DNA from: Thinopyrum elongatum | Taxonomy: Eukaryota; Streptophyta; Magnoliopsida; Poales; Poaceae | DNA: 64,000 nt | Direction: 5' to 3' | NCBI GenBank assembly: GCA_011799875.1 | Contig: CM022302.1 | Coordinates: 321,698,144 to 321,762,143, forward strand | In this document: positions 44,479 to 56,103 of the stretch, piece after piece | Numbering within the stretch: the stretch's first letter is position 1 | Layout of the letters: each line of letters starts with the position of its first letter | The notes under the pieces: model-generated | The model's database searches: none | What the model was told of the DNA's origin: nothing | Seen by the model: only the letters and a program-made list of their open reading frames with translations | Position numbers and translations under genes: made by a program

Positions 44479-45419
44479 CCTCGCGAGGGTGGCTGGCGTG
44501 ACCAGCCTCGTGATGGCGCATGGCGCGATCATCCTCATGAGGCCGTCTTCAGGGCAACGCTGGCCTTCCACCTCTGCTGCCGCCGCCCAGGAGAAACAAT
44601 GACAACCAGCAAGACGAAGGGGCCGGGGGCTACCAGGAGCCTGGCGCGATTGCGTGCATCCTTGGCGGAGCTCAGGCACCCGCCTCGAACCGCATCTTCA
44701 AGCAGTTCTCTAGTGAGGTGAATGCAGCTCTCCCGAGGATTGAAGCTGCGCGTCCCCTCAAGTGGTCATAGTACGCCATCACCTTCGACTCCAAGGACCA
44801 CCTCAGGTGTTGAGCTATTGTGGGCGTGCTCCCCATGCTGTGCATGCCCACCATCAGCAACGTCTCAGTCACCAAGACGCTCATCGATGACGGCGCTGGC
44901 CTCAACGTCCTTTCCGTGGAGACCTTCGAGACGCTTCAAGTGCCTTACAACCAACTCATGCACACCAAGCCATTCTCTGGACTGACCGATGGCTCCACCA
45001 CTCCCCTGGGGCAGGTGCGCCTCCTTGTCACCTTCGGCAAGTGCGACAACTACCACATTGAGCTCATCGACTTCAACGTGGCCCACATCAGTCTCCCGTA
45101 CAACGCCATCCTGAGATACCCTGCCCTCGCCAAGTTCATGGCGGCTACCCACCATGGCTACAACGTCCTCAAGATTCCAGGATGCAGCAGCGTCATCATT
45201 GTCGCCTGTGATGAGAAGGATGCGGTCTGCTCCCTTGAGCATGTCTACCGGGACGCGGTGGTTGAGAACTCAAATAGTGAAGGTGACGCCGCGCCCCCTG
45301 ATGCTGCCCCCGTGAAGAAGAAGCAGCTCCTCCCCAAGAGCCATCCGGAGGCCAAGAAACCCGTCGGTGATGCCTTGCGCTCTGTGCCTGCTGCCAGGGC
45401 GCCTCTCCCTCCTACATAG
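44479..45419 (+). pseudogene. Gypsy D protease region
   Basis: RIEAARPLKWS near 44735 corresponds to the protease-proximal motif of gypsy I. A stop at 44769 follows. The active site reads KTLIDDGAGLNVLSVETFET (44875-44935). PYNAILRYPALAKFMAATHH near 45100 and a Lys/Pro-rich linker end at the stop 45417-45419. DDG replaces the DGG seen in I. Confidence 0.75.
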
Positions 45420-45503
45420 GAAGGCGCACCCGACGCCCCCCTCAGGACGGGCTCAGGGGCTCCCATCTGGAGAGCCTCTGACCTGACCAGTGCGACGAGG
45501 GAG

Positions 45504-45880
45504 GTGCTCGGGCACCACTTTGAGGTGTGTTTCGACACCCGCCCCCATAAGCAAGGAACAAGGCGTGAGGTGCTAGGAGCACTAGAATTCATCACCAAGG
45601 CGATCGAGGAACTTCAGGAAGCGCGAGGCGTAAGCGGCGAGCACCGCTCCGCGGGCCCCACCAGTATAGCTGCCGCCCCTGACGCGGGCGACGGGTTGCA
45701 GGTCTGCGTTGACATCCCGGGCCTCAACAGCGCCGCTTCTCAGGACCTCTTTTCGCCGTCTCGCGTCGGCGGGAACGGGGGCTTCCCCGGCAACTACGTT
45801 CGCATGCCGTTCGGCGTGTTGAACATGGGCGGCTCGTACTAGCGTCTGGTGCAGCACGCAATGGCGTCATCATGAGACCC
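45504..45880 (+). pseudogene. Gypsy D reverse transcriptase with catalytic deletion
   Basis: LGHHFEVCFDTRP and VCVDIPGLNSAASQDLFSPS (the DLNKACPKD-F-LPR region) are followed almost directly by YVRMPFGVLNMGGSY. The usual S-FLDAYSGYHQI segment with the first catalytic Asp is missing. After a stop at 45841 the sequence loses similarity, so the YVDD box, RNase H and integrase are gone. Confidence 0.72.
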
Positions 45881-47640
45881 GATGCTTGGCGGTGGCGTCT
45901 CATGAGGCCCCGGACCCTCGAGAGCCCCCTGGGCCTCGCGAGCCTCCCGAATCTCCGGAGCCATCGGCTCGTGAGGAGTGAACCTCCACGACATGCTTCA
46001 TCGACTACCTCGACGCCTCTGCAGCATCATTACCAGGTGACTTTTTGGTTTGTTCAATTGAGGGCGCCCCACGGGCTGCATTATCCTCAGGCTGTGTGGG
46101 TATGCCCCTGCAGCTATATTGCTTTGCTCATATATCAAAACTGGCCATTACTCGATAAGAATTCCTTGATGTTTTAACCTGTGTGTTAGGTGCTTCATCA
46201 CCATGAACGTCACCACGCCCTCGCAAGCCCACTCTCGACCACCTCTTGATTAAGGGATGGTATGGTGTTTGTGCTCGGGTCCGTCCCTACAGCTTTGTTA
46301 AATCCAAGCGACCGAGCTCTGTCTCGCGGGCCAGCTCCCGTGCACGTCACCTCCTGGGGTCCTTGGTGCCTTGTCCTCGCATGAGCTCATCTAGGGTAGG
46401 TGAGTAAGGGTGCACAACTCGGTTCATACAACCGCAATTTTGGTGCTTTGCCATCGCGGGAGCCGCGCGCTGAGTGTTCTTCCTTAGATTGTTGCATGAG
46501 AAGACTTGGCACGGCGTCTGTGCTCGGGTCCGTCCCTGCAGTGTTGACAAACCCAAGTGACCGAGCTCTATCTGGCGGGCTGGCCCCATCCACGTCACCT
46601 CCTTTGGGTCCTTGGTGTCTGGCCTTCTCATGCGATAACCTCTGGACGCTCGTTCGGTGTTGGTCACCCTCTTAACTCAGGTCTCACAAGTGCGCTCCAT
46701 GCCGAAAAGCTAGGCGCAACCCGCCTTGAGGTAGGACCTCCTGAGCCCCGCGCTGGCTCACGAGCATCCAGGTACACCGCCTCAAAGTTCTGCCGTGCCA
46801 GCCACGTGTACGAACGAAACAAGGCTGTACATGCTCGGAGACTCTAGCATTGAGCTCCCTACCCACGCTCGGTGGAAGCCCCATGCTCAGCGCTGGCGGA
46901 TACGGTCACAATATGATCATCCCCACGCCTAGTGGAAGCCCCATGCTCAGCGCTGGCGGATCCGGTCGCAATATGACCATGCCCACGCCCAGTGGCAGCC
47001 CCATGCTCCGCGCTGGTGGATGAACAACTAGGGGCGCCCAATGGGTTACGTGAACCTCAGGATGGCCTCTTGGCTCTTCGGCATTGCTACCTATACCCTT
47101 CCCCTAGGCCTCACGCTAGCGGGGGCTAGACACGGTGCCTGTGCTCGGGTCAATCCCATCAGCACCGAAAAACCCAAGGAACTGGGCTCTGACTCGCGGG
47201 CCTGCTCCCGCGCACGTCACCCCACAAAGGTCCTTGGTGTCTGGTCTCCTCATGTAACCCCCAGACGCAGGCTGACAAGAGAAAGGTAGGAAGGACCTCG
47301 GGCTAACCTCGCCGTCGCCCACATTTCTTTCATGCGGACCGCTTGCACGTCAAGGGGGACCTGTGAGCATCGCGACTCAGGGGCCTCACTAGTCCTGTAG
47401 CCCCTCACCCCTTGGCTTTATCCAGGCATCGGGACCTGACATCCCAACGGCGGCCGAGGTATGCGCGGGGGCTGGGCCCTGCCGACGCAGAGCACAAAGG
47501 CAAGCAGATAGGAAATCAAGCACGAAAAAGAAATTACGGAGTTCAAACAGTTATTACAGGCACCAAATGTATCATGAATTCAAACAAAGTCTTATGTCTC
47601 CACGAGACACGATCTGTTGTTGCAGGATAAGCCTAGGAGG
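45881..47640. other. Repeat-rich noncoding centre of gypsy D
   Basis: No pol domain is present. A roughly 125-bp unit containing TGTGCTCGGGTC and CGCACGTCACC-type motifs occurs three times (about 46270-46390, 46519-46645 and 47129-47270). A three-copy 60-bp tandem repeat lies at 46862-47030. The ORFs in it (Ser/Ala/Glu/His/Gly repeats) are by-products. Confidence 0.65.
46862..47030. repeat. Three-copy tandem repeat, 60-bp unit
   Basis: The units start CCCACGC near 46862, 46922 and 46982 and share GGAAGCCCCATGCTCAGCGC and TGGCGGAT. They differ by a few substitutions. Confidence 0.8.
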
Positions 47641-49212
47641 AAGGGCCATTGCCACCATCACCACCGTTCGCCTCGGCCGCAGCAAGATTGATATCGATGT
47701 CGCAGGTGAACTTCCCCAGTAGAGCGGCCACATGGCCTTCCACGGCCTTCGATGTCGCGGTGCAGGACTCGCGAGGGATGGGGCCTATCACCGCATCGAA
47801 GTTGAAGCTGGAGTCATGGCGCTAAAGGTGGCTGAAGACGCGCGTCGCTGCCATGGAGAAGAGGTCGCGGCACTCCTCCTCCAGGATGAAGTCCACCTTG
47901 GCGGCAGCGCCTTCGAGCTCCATGGTGAGCTTGGAGGAGAGCTTCACATAGCCATCCTCGGGGGTTGCGAGCGGACCCTCAATTCCTCCCCTCTAGATAG
48001 ACTACAACACTTGGCGAGCCCTGAACTCAAGGGAAGAGAAGGCGTCGCGGTCCTCCGCCGCTTTCCCTTCGATGTCGGCGAGGATCTTTTCCCTGGTGTC
48101 AAGCCCGGCCATTTCCTCAGAGACGTCCTTGGCGTGGGACACTTGGGCTTCGGTCACCTCCTCCTGCAGCTTGGTCAGGCGCTCGCGCTCCACGGCTGGC
48201 TCAACGACCACCTTCGCCAGCGTGGAGTCACGGTCCGCAAGCTTCGCCTTGTGAGCCTTAAGGTCGTCCTCCCGCTGATGAAGTTGCTGCGTGCGTGTGG
48301 CCTGCTGCTCCTGGAGTGCCTTCAGGCTGGCCTCCGCCTCTCCACAACGCTTGACGGCCACTGATGCCTCAGCCAGCGGATCATCACGGGCCGCCCTAGC
48401 CCCGACGGCTTCCTTCTTGCTCTCTGCAGTGGCGGCCTCGGCCTGGCTCTAGGCCTCTTTGATCGCCGCATCGACCTGGAGCCACGCTGAGGTGGGCCCC
48501 AGGCGCTCCTTGGCAAGGCGCCTATCGGCCTCTCGGAGGTCTGCCTCAAACCGGCCAAGTGCGGCGGAAGCATCGGCCAGGGCCCCGTGGCTGATCAGGG
48601 CACCGCAGTTTGCAACCGCAAGGACCTGACGCGGGAGCGGCACTGGCTCGCTAGTTGGGACCGTGGCCGATGAGGCCGTGGTACGATCTGCTTGGGGCAC
48701 CAGGGGTTCCCGGTCTTTCTCCGCGCCTGGCTCCCATGACATGGGAAGGGCGGCTGATGCCTCGGCCTATTGAATTGCGGGGGTCGACACTGCTTGAGGC
48801 TGCGCCGCTGCATGCCCTGAGTCGGATTTGGCCAGCGGGAGGTGGGGTGTCGCCCCCTCGACCATGACCGAAGCTACCGCGACCGCGGTCGGAAGCGCCG
48901 CGCGGTGAGCCCCCACGTCCTTGTTCGCCGGCTCACCGGGCGTTGCCGGCGAAGAAATGAGAGGAGATGGAACACCTGTATGCCATGATGTGGTGGTGCC
49001 CGTGCGCCCAAGAGTTGCGCCAGATCGGTGCTGCGCGCCTCCGCGCCCGCCGAGGTTGCGACCGAGCGTCGAGGCCGCCCTCAGGACGATGGGCACCTTC
49101 ACATGGGCGGTCGACTTCTTCTTCTCCGTGTTGTCGCCCCTGTTCAGTGTGATGAGGGGTTTCATGAGCATATGGACTATGAATGCGTGGTCAAGAGGTA
49201 AGGCAAGGATAC
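47641..49212 (-). pseudogene. Antisense gene of gypsy D, 3' exons with coiled coil
   Basis: After the GTAAGT donor at about 49213, an acceptor (CTGAACAG) near 49145 opens an exon with EKKKSTAHVKVPIVLRAAST. Further on comes a long Ala/Glu/Arg-rich coiled coil (LKALQEQQATRTQQLHQRED, LTKLQEEVTEAQVSHAKDVS; 48361-48002). The Lys-rich start of the downstream exon parallels AKKKRIVAG in H. Several frame changes and a stop near 48450 break it. The end near 47640 is not certain. Confidence 0.58.
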
Positions 49213-50714
49213 TTACTCATCTGGCGCAACCCACTTCCACTTCTTCTCCTCCTCGGAGGTTGACGCGCCCCCATTCTTCCTTGGTGTGGTCCTGGTCTCA
49301 CCCCGGGGGCTGGTGGAGTGGCCCCCGATGGGCCCCGCTGTGGGGCCACTGTCTGGAGGGCCGAGGGGGACCCCGGAGGAGCCTTGTCCGGTGAGGTCAT
49401 GGCCACCTCGGCAGAGGCCGCCATGACCGACGGCTGCGCGTCCTGGGGGGACGAGCCCGTCTCCTTGGCTGCCCCGATAGTGCATGGGGGGCCTTCCAGA
49501 GGGGGTACTGCCGCCCCCTCTCCTGGGGCCGCCCGATCGGAAGCTCACGCGGTCGGGGGAGCGGACTCTTACCTCCTTGACGCCCTGATGGAGCGTGGGA
49601 AGTCCACGACTGGGAGCTCGTCAGCGTCAGCATCGTCATCCTTGAGGCTGAGGAGGAGCCGGCGCCGCGATAATGGAGACGCCTCCCCAAGGTCGTCATC
49701 CTCTGTTTCCTCTGAATCCTCGTCGCCGCAGCTATCATCCGAGGACAGCACCACTTGCGATTCTAGGTTGTCACGTGGCTCGAGCCCTCACTCGTTGAAG
49801 ACGGGCATGGCCTCGAGCAGCTCCTCCCTGTCATCGCGGCTATACAGCGGGCCGGTGGCCTCAGGGATGTCCCCTGGGATCGCGCCAAGCAAGGAGAACA
49901 AGGCCATGTCCAGCTCCTCGCGTGTCAGGCCGGGGCCATGCAGCCTCACAGCGTCCTTCGCGCCCGCGTATTCCGACAAGGGTTTTGTATGAGACTGGAG
50001 CGACACAATGCGGTGCGCAAAGAACTCCTTCACGATCATTGCCCCCATCAGCAGCTCCGCCTTCATATCCGAGGCTATCTTCTTCAGGACGGGTCTCGCC
50101 CAGGAGTCGGTGAGCTTCACGGAGTCCCACTCAGGAATTTGCTCGGGCAGCTCCGTCATAAGCTCTAGACGCGGGTCGGCGCCACGGGCGTCCAGGAAAA
50201 CCCAGCGCCGCCAGAAGCCCTCCACCTTCTTCCCCGCCTTCAGGAGCGAGTTCCTACTGGACAATGCGATGAAGGAGACGCATGCGGATGAATGGGTCCG
50301 GGAGGTGAACCGCAGGCTGAAGAAGTGGCGGAAGAACGCCACTGAGGGCTTCACGCCCGTGAAAGCCTCGCAGTAGATGGAGAAGAGGGACAAGAGCAGA
50401 ATGGAGTTGGGCTTGAGGTGAAGGGCATAGATCTTCTAGAGCTCGAGGATGGCCAGGAATAACACGGAGAAGGGCTGGACCAGCCCGGCGAAGATGCTGT
50501 GGAGGAAGAAGGGGTAGACGGACTCTGCCAGGCTGCTCCGCGCCACGAAGCTGGGCCAGATCTGGGTCTCGCCCCACTCGTTCATTTCACCGACCGTCAG
50601 CGGGAGCACCGGATTGAGGTCTCCTCTTTAGCGATGGAGGAGGCTGAAAGTGCCTATGTGAGGGAGAAGGAGCTCGCAACCGGAACTATGGACTTCGCTT
50701 TCCCGGCGGGCGCC
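49213..50714 (-). pseudogene. Antisense gene of gypsy D, 5' exon (PF04195-like)
   Basis: The ATG at 50714 opens MAPAGKAKSIV. A frameshift occurs near 50570. The domain region reads LAESVYPFFLHSIFAGLVQP-type sequence near 50530-50470, then PSVAFFRHFFSLRFTSRTHS at 50350 and EGFWRRWVFLDARGADPRLE. The exon passes a stop after LLEAMPVFNE (49788) and an acidic Ser-rich stretch, and ends at a GTAAGT donor at 49213, as in H. Confidence 0.65.
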
Positions 50715-51040
50715 ATTCGGGGAATCACTGGCATTGGCGGGGGAGAAGGAAAGGCGGCGCTTTGTTTGGATCTGGAGGAGCCTCACGCAAGAGAAAGGGG
50801 ATCGCAACAGGTGGAAGAAGATGCAAGATAGGAGAGTAATGATGGACCTGCGGCGCGTGCCAGGCTTTTTGTCAGCCTGGGCAGTTGCTGAGGCGACATG
50901 GGGAAGTGTGGGCGTCCAGGCCCCGTCGTGCACCACGCGTTAAGCCTGGCCCGTAGGCAGTTAGGGCCCGCTTCGCTTCGCCCTCCCCTCTTTTCCTTCG
51001 CCTCAAAGCCAGGCCAAGCACATCATGGGCCCAGGGCTAC

Positions 51041-51912
51041 TCTCGGAGTTCTGGGACCGGGGGTACCCAGACCCATTTGCCTACGGCCCAGCGCGTGGCT
51101 CCACCAACGGCCCTGCACGGCCCAGTAGCAGGATTTCACGAGCAAGACCCTCGCGAGGGCCCCCGCCTCACAAGGCAAATGACTTCAAGGCCTCTCGAGG
51201 AGCGGCCTCCCGAGGCTACCTCTCTAGGAGCGGACATCTCTAGGCAGGCACCCCACGTCGCAAGGCGTGTGGTGATGTGAGCCATGATGACCAGAGCCAA
51301 AAGGGCGCCAGCAGGCGCAGTCCAGGACAGTGTCCTCTTTGGTGCTAGGGAGGAAGGACGTACGCGGGTTCCCAAAGAATCCTCCAAAGGTTTCCATTCC
51401 AGTGCAACAAGACCAAGACCACGAGCTCGGCAGGACGGAGGTCATCACCGAACCCACCACTGCGTCATGACCAGAGGCTTTGGAGGCGAAGACCACCTTT
51501 AGTCATGATAGGATGTACTCCTATCCCCCTTCAAATTGGCCACTGTGGTATCCCTTCCTGCCTAAGCCATGAGGAAAGAGGACCAAGGACCCTATAAAGA
51601 TAGGCTAGTCTCCAGCGTAGAGAAGGACCGATCCATTCATCCCTTGAGCTCTCCCGAGGCAACTGACGCTTGTACTAGTTCATACTCATCCTCCTCGGGA
51701 GGCAATTCACCACAAAGCAGGAGTAGGGTTTTACACCGCCAGGTGGCCCGAACCTAGGTAAAACCACTGTGTCCACTTCTTCTTCCCGCTCGCTCGAACA
51801 CGACGGAGCCAGGCCGTGAGGCGGTGAGCAGCGAGTCATAGCTAGGCAGAATCCTTCGTTCATCCCCCAGAGTTCGATCCTTGTTTGGGTCCGTGCAGCC
51901 GCGATTCCGACA
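51041..51912 (+). repeat. Gypsy D 3' LTR
   Basis: It starts TCTCGGAG (TG end mutated to TC) and ends CCGACA. CCTATAAAG near 51591 is the TATA candidate. It is followed by TSD AAGGG. Confidence 0.87.
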
Positions 51913-52072
51913 AAGGGGACCGGTACCCGTACTCGATTGAGTCAGCCTCGAGGCCCCCGCCTGAATCATCGATGTAGAGCTTGCCACGACAACTATTCAT
52001 AAACCGACCGATCATGTATCCCTTGATCCCTGGGAGTGCTCCCTCCATGAAGTTAACACCATCGTGCGCAGG

Positions 52073-52089
52073 CCCCATGTTGGGCGCCA
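52073..52089 (-). promoter_or_regulatory. Primer binding site of gypsy B
   Basis: The minus strand reads TGGCGCCCAACATGGGG, two bases inside the 5' LTR. This is the common TGGCGCCCAACGTGGGG-type gypsy PBS of Triticeae elements with one difference. Confidence 0.8.
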
Positions 52090-52091
52090 AC

Positions 52092-52617
52092 TGCCGTGGT
52101 TTTGTCACGGCAGATGTCCTCGTGCAAGGACTAAGTCTGGAGTCCATCACAACTAGGAGGGCGCTTGAGAGGGGTTGATTGGGAAACAAAGGACACGGGT
52201 TTAGGTAGGTTCGGACCCTCACGGTGGAGGTAAAGACCTACTTCCTGCTTGATTGATATTGCTGGAAATCTTGATTACAAGGATGCAGATTCGCTAACCC
52301 AGCTCTCGATGATCATAACTTAGCTATTCCCCCAGGGGATCCCCTTTATATAATAGGTTCATTCCCTGGGTTTACAAAATAGTCCGGGTCGTACTACGAC
52401 CCATATCCTATTCTACTTATCTCCCAAGTAAGGAGTCCCCATCTTTGGGCCTTTGTCAAGCCGACCCATCAAGTGTCGCCATGTGCCGACCCTTACTTAA
52501 TCTGCTAGGCCTTCCACCGCGTGGTGATCCGTAAGGTTGAAGTGACCCATGAGCCGGTGCGCTCTGAGTCGGGTCATTCCTCCTGTCGGGTCATAGTGCA
52601 GGGAAATATCCCCAACG
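52092..52617 (-). repeat. Gypsy B 5' LTR
   Basis: The plus text runs TGCCGTGG...CCCCAACG. It pairs with 17757-18236. TATATAA lies near 52350 on the minus strand. TSD ATTAG follows at 52618-52622. Confidence 0.88.
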
Positions 52618-52622
52618 ATTAG

Positions 52623-53346
52623 GATAATCTCTTCATTGGATACTAGCTTGTCACTTGATGTTGTAGGAGCATCACTTGAAGCTTTGTATGCACCACTTGA
52701 CTTGTTGTGGAGCTCCTCCTTATCCTTGAGTGACATCTCATGAGCAACAATCCAATGACTTCCGTAGGCTTGAGATCATTGTAATTGTGTATAATTTGGA
52801 TCAATGTGCACACGGTATCATATTTTCCATCCAAGGCTCTAAGGATCTTCTTGATGATGAATTTGTCGGTCATCTCTTCACTTCCAAAGCCGGCAATCTC
52901 ATTTGTGATGAGAGCAAGCCTAGAGTACATTTCGGTGACTCCTTCACCATCCTTCATCGTGAACTTGTCAAGTTGACTTTGAAGCACATCCAACTTGGAT
53001 TCCTTGATGGACTCGGTACCTTCGTGCATATCAACCAAAGTATCCCAAATTTCCTTTGCATTCTCGAGGCGGCAAATCTTGTTGAACTCCTCTGGGCACA
53101 AACCATTGAAGAGAATGTCACAACCTTGAGCATTGTATTGCAACATCTACAAATCTTCCATGGTTGCTTCATGATCCAGTTTTTACCATCCTCAAAGAAT
53201 TCACCTTGCAAGCTAATACGAACAACAGCCCAAACGGCGGGTTTACGACCAAGAATATTCATTTTCATCTTATGCTTCCAACTAGCAAAGTTTGTACCAT
53301 TAAAATATGGACCTCTACGATGGTAATTTCCCTCATTAGACGCCAT
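52623..53346 (-). pseudogene. Copia A gag, N-terminal half (UBN2 type)
   Basis: The ATG at 53346 opens MASNEGNYHRRGPYFNGTNF, with SWKHKMKMNILG next. After a frameshift near 53150 comes LENAKEIWDTLVDMHEGTES, LDVLQSQLDKFTMKDGEGVT and MYSRLALITNEIAGFGSEEM, then FIIKKILRALDGKYDTV. This is the UBN2 gag fold of Ty1/copia elements. Gypsy B interrupts it at 52618, and the rest continues below 17756. Confidence 0.82.
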
Positions 53347-53379
53347 ACTCTCCTAGGTTGTGAAACCAATGCAATGGAG

Positions 53380-53397
53380 ACCAAAACTCCAATACCA
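53380..53397 (-). promoter_or_regulatory. Primer binding site of copia A
   Basis: The minus strand reads TGGTATTGGAGTTTTGG, starting two bases from the LTR end at 53400. It is a variant of the initiator-Met copia PBS (TGGTATCAGAGC). Confidence 0.72.
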
Positions 53398-54580
53398 GTT
53401 GTAGGATCGAAAGTATGTCTAGAGGGGGTGATTAGACAACTTGACCAAATAAAACCTAACCTTTTCCCAGTTTTGGTTGTAGGCAGATTTATCAATTTTA
53501 GCAACTCAAGTATCACCCTACACATGCAATTCGAAGAGTGTAGCAGCAGAAAGTAAAGCACTGCACATCTAAGTAAAGGAGGGTTTGGAGAAAGCAAACG
53601 CAACGGAGACACGGTGATTTTTGGCGTGGTTCTGATAGGTGGTGCTATCGTACGTCCATGTTGATGGAGACTTCAACCCACGGAGGGCTCCACCTATGAA
53701 GGGTCCACGAAGAAGCAACCTTGTCATTCCACCATGGCTTCCGTCCACGAAGGACTAGCCTCAGTTGGGTAGATCTTCATGAAGTAGGTGATCTCCTTGC
53801 CCTTACAAACTTCTTGGTTCAACTCCACACCATGTCGGAGGCTCCCAAGCGACACCTAACCAATCTAGGAGACAACACTCTCCAAAAGGTAATAGATGGT
53901 GTGTTGATGATGAACTCCTTGCTCTTGTGCTTCAAATTATAGTCTCCCCAACACTCAACTCTCTCTCATAGATTTGGCTATGGTGGAAGAAGGATTTGAG
54001 TGGAAAGCAACTTGGAGAAGGCTAGAAATCAAGATTCAAATGATAGGATTGGAATCTCTTGATCTCAACACATAAACAGGTGGTTCTCTCTAAGAAAATG
54101 AATAGCGGAAGTGTAGTCATGTTCTGATGTCTCTCTTACTAAGTTAGAGGGGGTGGAGGGGTATATATTGCCTCCACACGAAATCCAACCGTTACACACA
54201 TTTGACCCAACTCGGTGGCACCGATCAGAATTCTCGGTGGCACCGACCCACGTAAAAAATATGAACGTTGGAGGTCTCGGTGGGACCGAATGGAAACATC
54301 TCGGAGCGATTGATGTGCAATGGTAAGGCAAACCTGGCTTTGGTGGTACCGTTTGCATCATATCGGTAGGACCGATGAGAAGCAATAAGGCAACAGAAGG
54401 TTGCCAAGCCATCTAGGTGGCACAGATTGCAAAACTCAGTAAGACTGACATAATTGTAACAGATGATGGAGAGTTGGAAAGGCCATCTCGGTAGGACTGA
54501 GATCCATATTGGTGGATCCGATTTGTTAGGGTTTGGCTGTGGGAATGTCCAAATGAACTCGGTGGGTCCAGATAGGTAAG

Positions 54581-55732
54581 ACTAGCACATATGCCCGTGC
54601 GTTGCAACGGGAGAAAAAATAGTATGCATATTTATAGTTAGTGAGAATTATATATGCAAGCAAAACCCTGTGTGCACTTAAAAAAGGAACATTTAACTTC
54701 TCAGTTTCGCCGGGTGTGATGTAATCAATCCGCTATTTCTCCATTCATTCATTGAGGGCATTCAAGAGTTTTGTTCCATCATCGTACGCCAGAGAAGGTC
54801 CATGAATTATTCAATCTACCTTTCCTTACAATCTAGGAGATTTTACGACACGAAGTTTCTGAATATTGTAGGAAACATGAAATATTTTTTTTAACCTGAA
54901 TAGGTTCTTGAAAATTATGTACACTTTCAGAAAAACGCGAACAAAATTTGAAACAGGAACATCTTTGAAAACTCACAAACATTTTTGAAAGCACCAACTT
55001 CTTTTACAAAAACATGAATATTATTTGAATTTATGAACATTTTTTAGAACAGGAATATTTGTTGAAAATTCATAACATTTTTTCAAAATGTGTATCTTTT
55101 AATGTTATTTTGAATTCTGAAAAATTCACTCGTACAAGAATATTTTTAGAATTTGATGTATTTTTTAAAATAACATTTTCTTTTTAGAAATATTGAACAA
55201 TTTTGAAAAACAATAAAAGTTTTTAAAAAAATGGGAAGCTTTTTTCAAGTTCCGAATATTTTTCGAAATATCAACAAAATTTTGGAATTCTGAACATTTT
55301 CTATAATTTGATTTTTCTAAAAAAATTGTGATTTTTTTTTTGTGAATTTTGAATTTATGAAATAAATTTTATAAGAAAAATAAACTTGGAAGGGAAAAAT
55401 AGATAGGGGAAGGAGAATAAAAATAGAAGTAAAACACAGAAACTAAGAAAAATGGGCCAGCCCATTATTGGTTGTGCTGTGCGAAGGATAGACTATTTGT
55501 CGCCCTGAGCGGTAAATAGAATTTTCCCAACTGCGTGGGCAGAAAAATAAGTGGGCTAGCTTCGCTGGGCCACAGCGCGCGACCGACGTACAAAATGCTA
55601 GAAAAGACTTTTTTTCTAGCAGACGAACGCATAAGAATTTAGTACCACCTCGGATAGAAAAAAATAACGCATAAGAATTTAGTACAACCTCAGATAGAAA
55701 AAAAATTGGCGAAACACACCTTGCTTTATTAG
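54581..55732. mobile_element. Element F: unclassified insertion in the copia A LTR
   Basis: It starts ACTAGCACATATGCCCGTGC and holds the inner palindrome CCCGTGCGTTGCAACGGG (54594-54611). It ends CTTTATTAGT. TAGGTAAG (54573-54580) and TAGGTAGG (55733-55740) may be an 8-bp target duplication with one change. ACTA/TAGT ends are inverted. The middle is AT-rich with many GAACATTTTT-like words. No transposase is present. The CCCGTGCGTTGCAACGGG motif is frequent in grass repeats; I cannot assign the superfamily. Confidence 0.65.
55626..55705. repeat. 40-bp tandem duplication in element F
   Basis: AACGCATAAGAATTTAGTAC with the following bases through GGATAGAAAAAAAT occurs twice in direct contact, with three or fewer differences. 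Confidence 0.75.
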
Positions 55733-56103
55733 TAGGTAGGATTCGATGGGACTGAGTTGGATTGTAGGGTTTTGGACATATTTGGATAGATAATGTGGCT
55801 AAGGGTTTTGGAGCAATATCACTAAGCACTTGACCAACCAGATCATCATCAAAACCTCATCCACTTTTAATAGTATTGGCTTTCCTATGGATTCAATGTG
55901 ATCTTGGATCACTTAACCAAAAATGTATAGTCTTGAGCTTTTGCCAATCCATGACCTTAGCATTTTAAGGGGTCCACATTCACTAGTCCTCGCCATGCCA
56001 ATCATTGAACTTCCTGAAATCTTTAACTTGAATAGATTTTAGTTCAATGAGATATATGTTGTTATCAATTGCCAATACCACCCGGGGATTAGTTGCACTT
56101 TCA

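Larger units (their letters stand above)
42113..51912 (+). mobile_element. Gypsy D: plus-strand element with pol deletion and antisense gene
   Basis: LTRs are 42113-42931 and 51041-51912, flanked by AAGGG. A PBS at 42934, gag (43003-44478), protease (44820-45419) and an RT stub (to about 45880) are followed by repeat-rich noncoding DNA (45.9-47.6 kb) with no RNase H or integrase. A minus-strand antisense gene (50714 to 47690) then faces the 3' LTR. It cannot move autonomously. Its LTR family is shared with H. Confidence 0.85.
17757..52617 (-). mobile_element. Gypsy B: minus-strand element split by two nested insertions
   Basis: Both LTRs are present (17757-18236 and 52092-52617) with an ATTAG target duplication. 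The internal region on the minus strand holds PBS (52089-52073), gag (about 40.6-40.1 kb), protease, RT, RNase H and integrase (39.4-35.6 kb), and an antisense gene (plus strand, 18632 to 34751). Gypsy C interrupts the antisense gene leader and gypsy D interrupts the gag 5' region. Without them B is about 13.4 kb, long for gypsy and typical of Tat-type elements with an accessory ORF. It inserted into copia A and is older than C, D and E. Confidence 0.88.
53400..56103 (-). repeat. Copia A 5' LTR, split by element F
   Basis: The plus text starts TGTAGGATCG and ends GTTGCACTTTCA, so on the element strand it is TGAAAGTGCAACTAATCCCC...CGATCCTACA. Without F (54581-55732) it is about 1.55 kb. The large LTR and TGAAAGTGCAACTAATCCC start resemble SIRE/Maximus-type copia elements (inference). 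The matching 3' LTR is not in the window. Confidence 0.82.

Noticed and set aside
46859..47041. ORF with 20-residue repeats
   Set aside because: It is created by the three-copy 60-bp tandem repeat in gypsy D; no start context or domain.
54581..55732. Helitron, hAT or Mutator label for element F
   Set aside because: Ends and possible duplication are suggestive but no superfamily-specific sequence is present.
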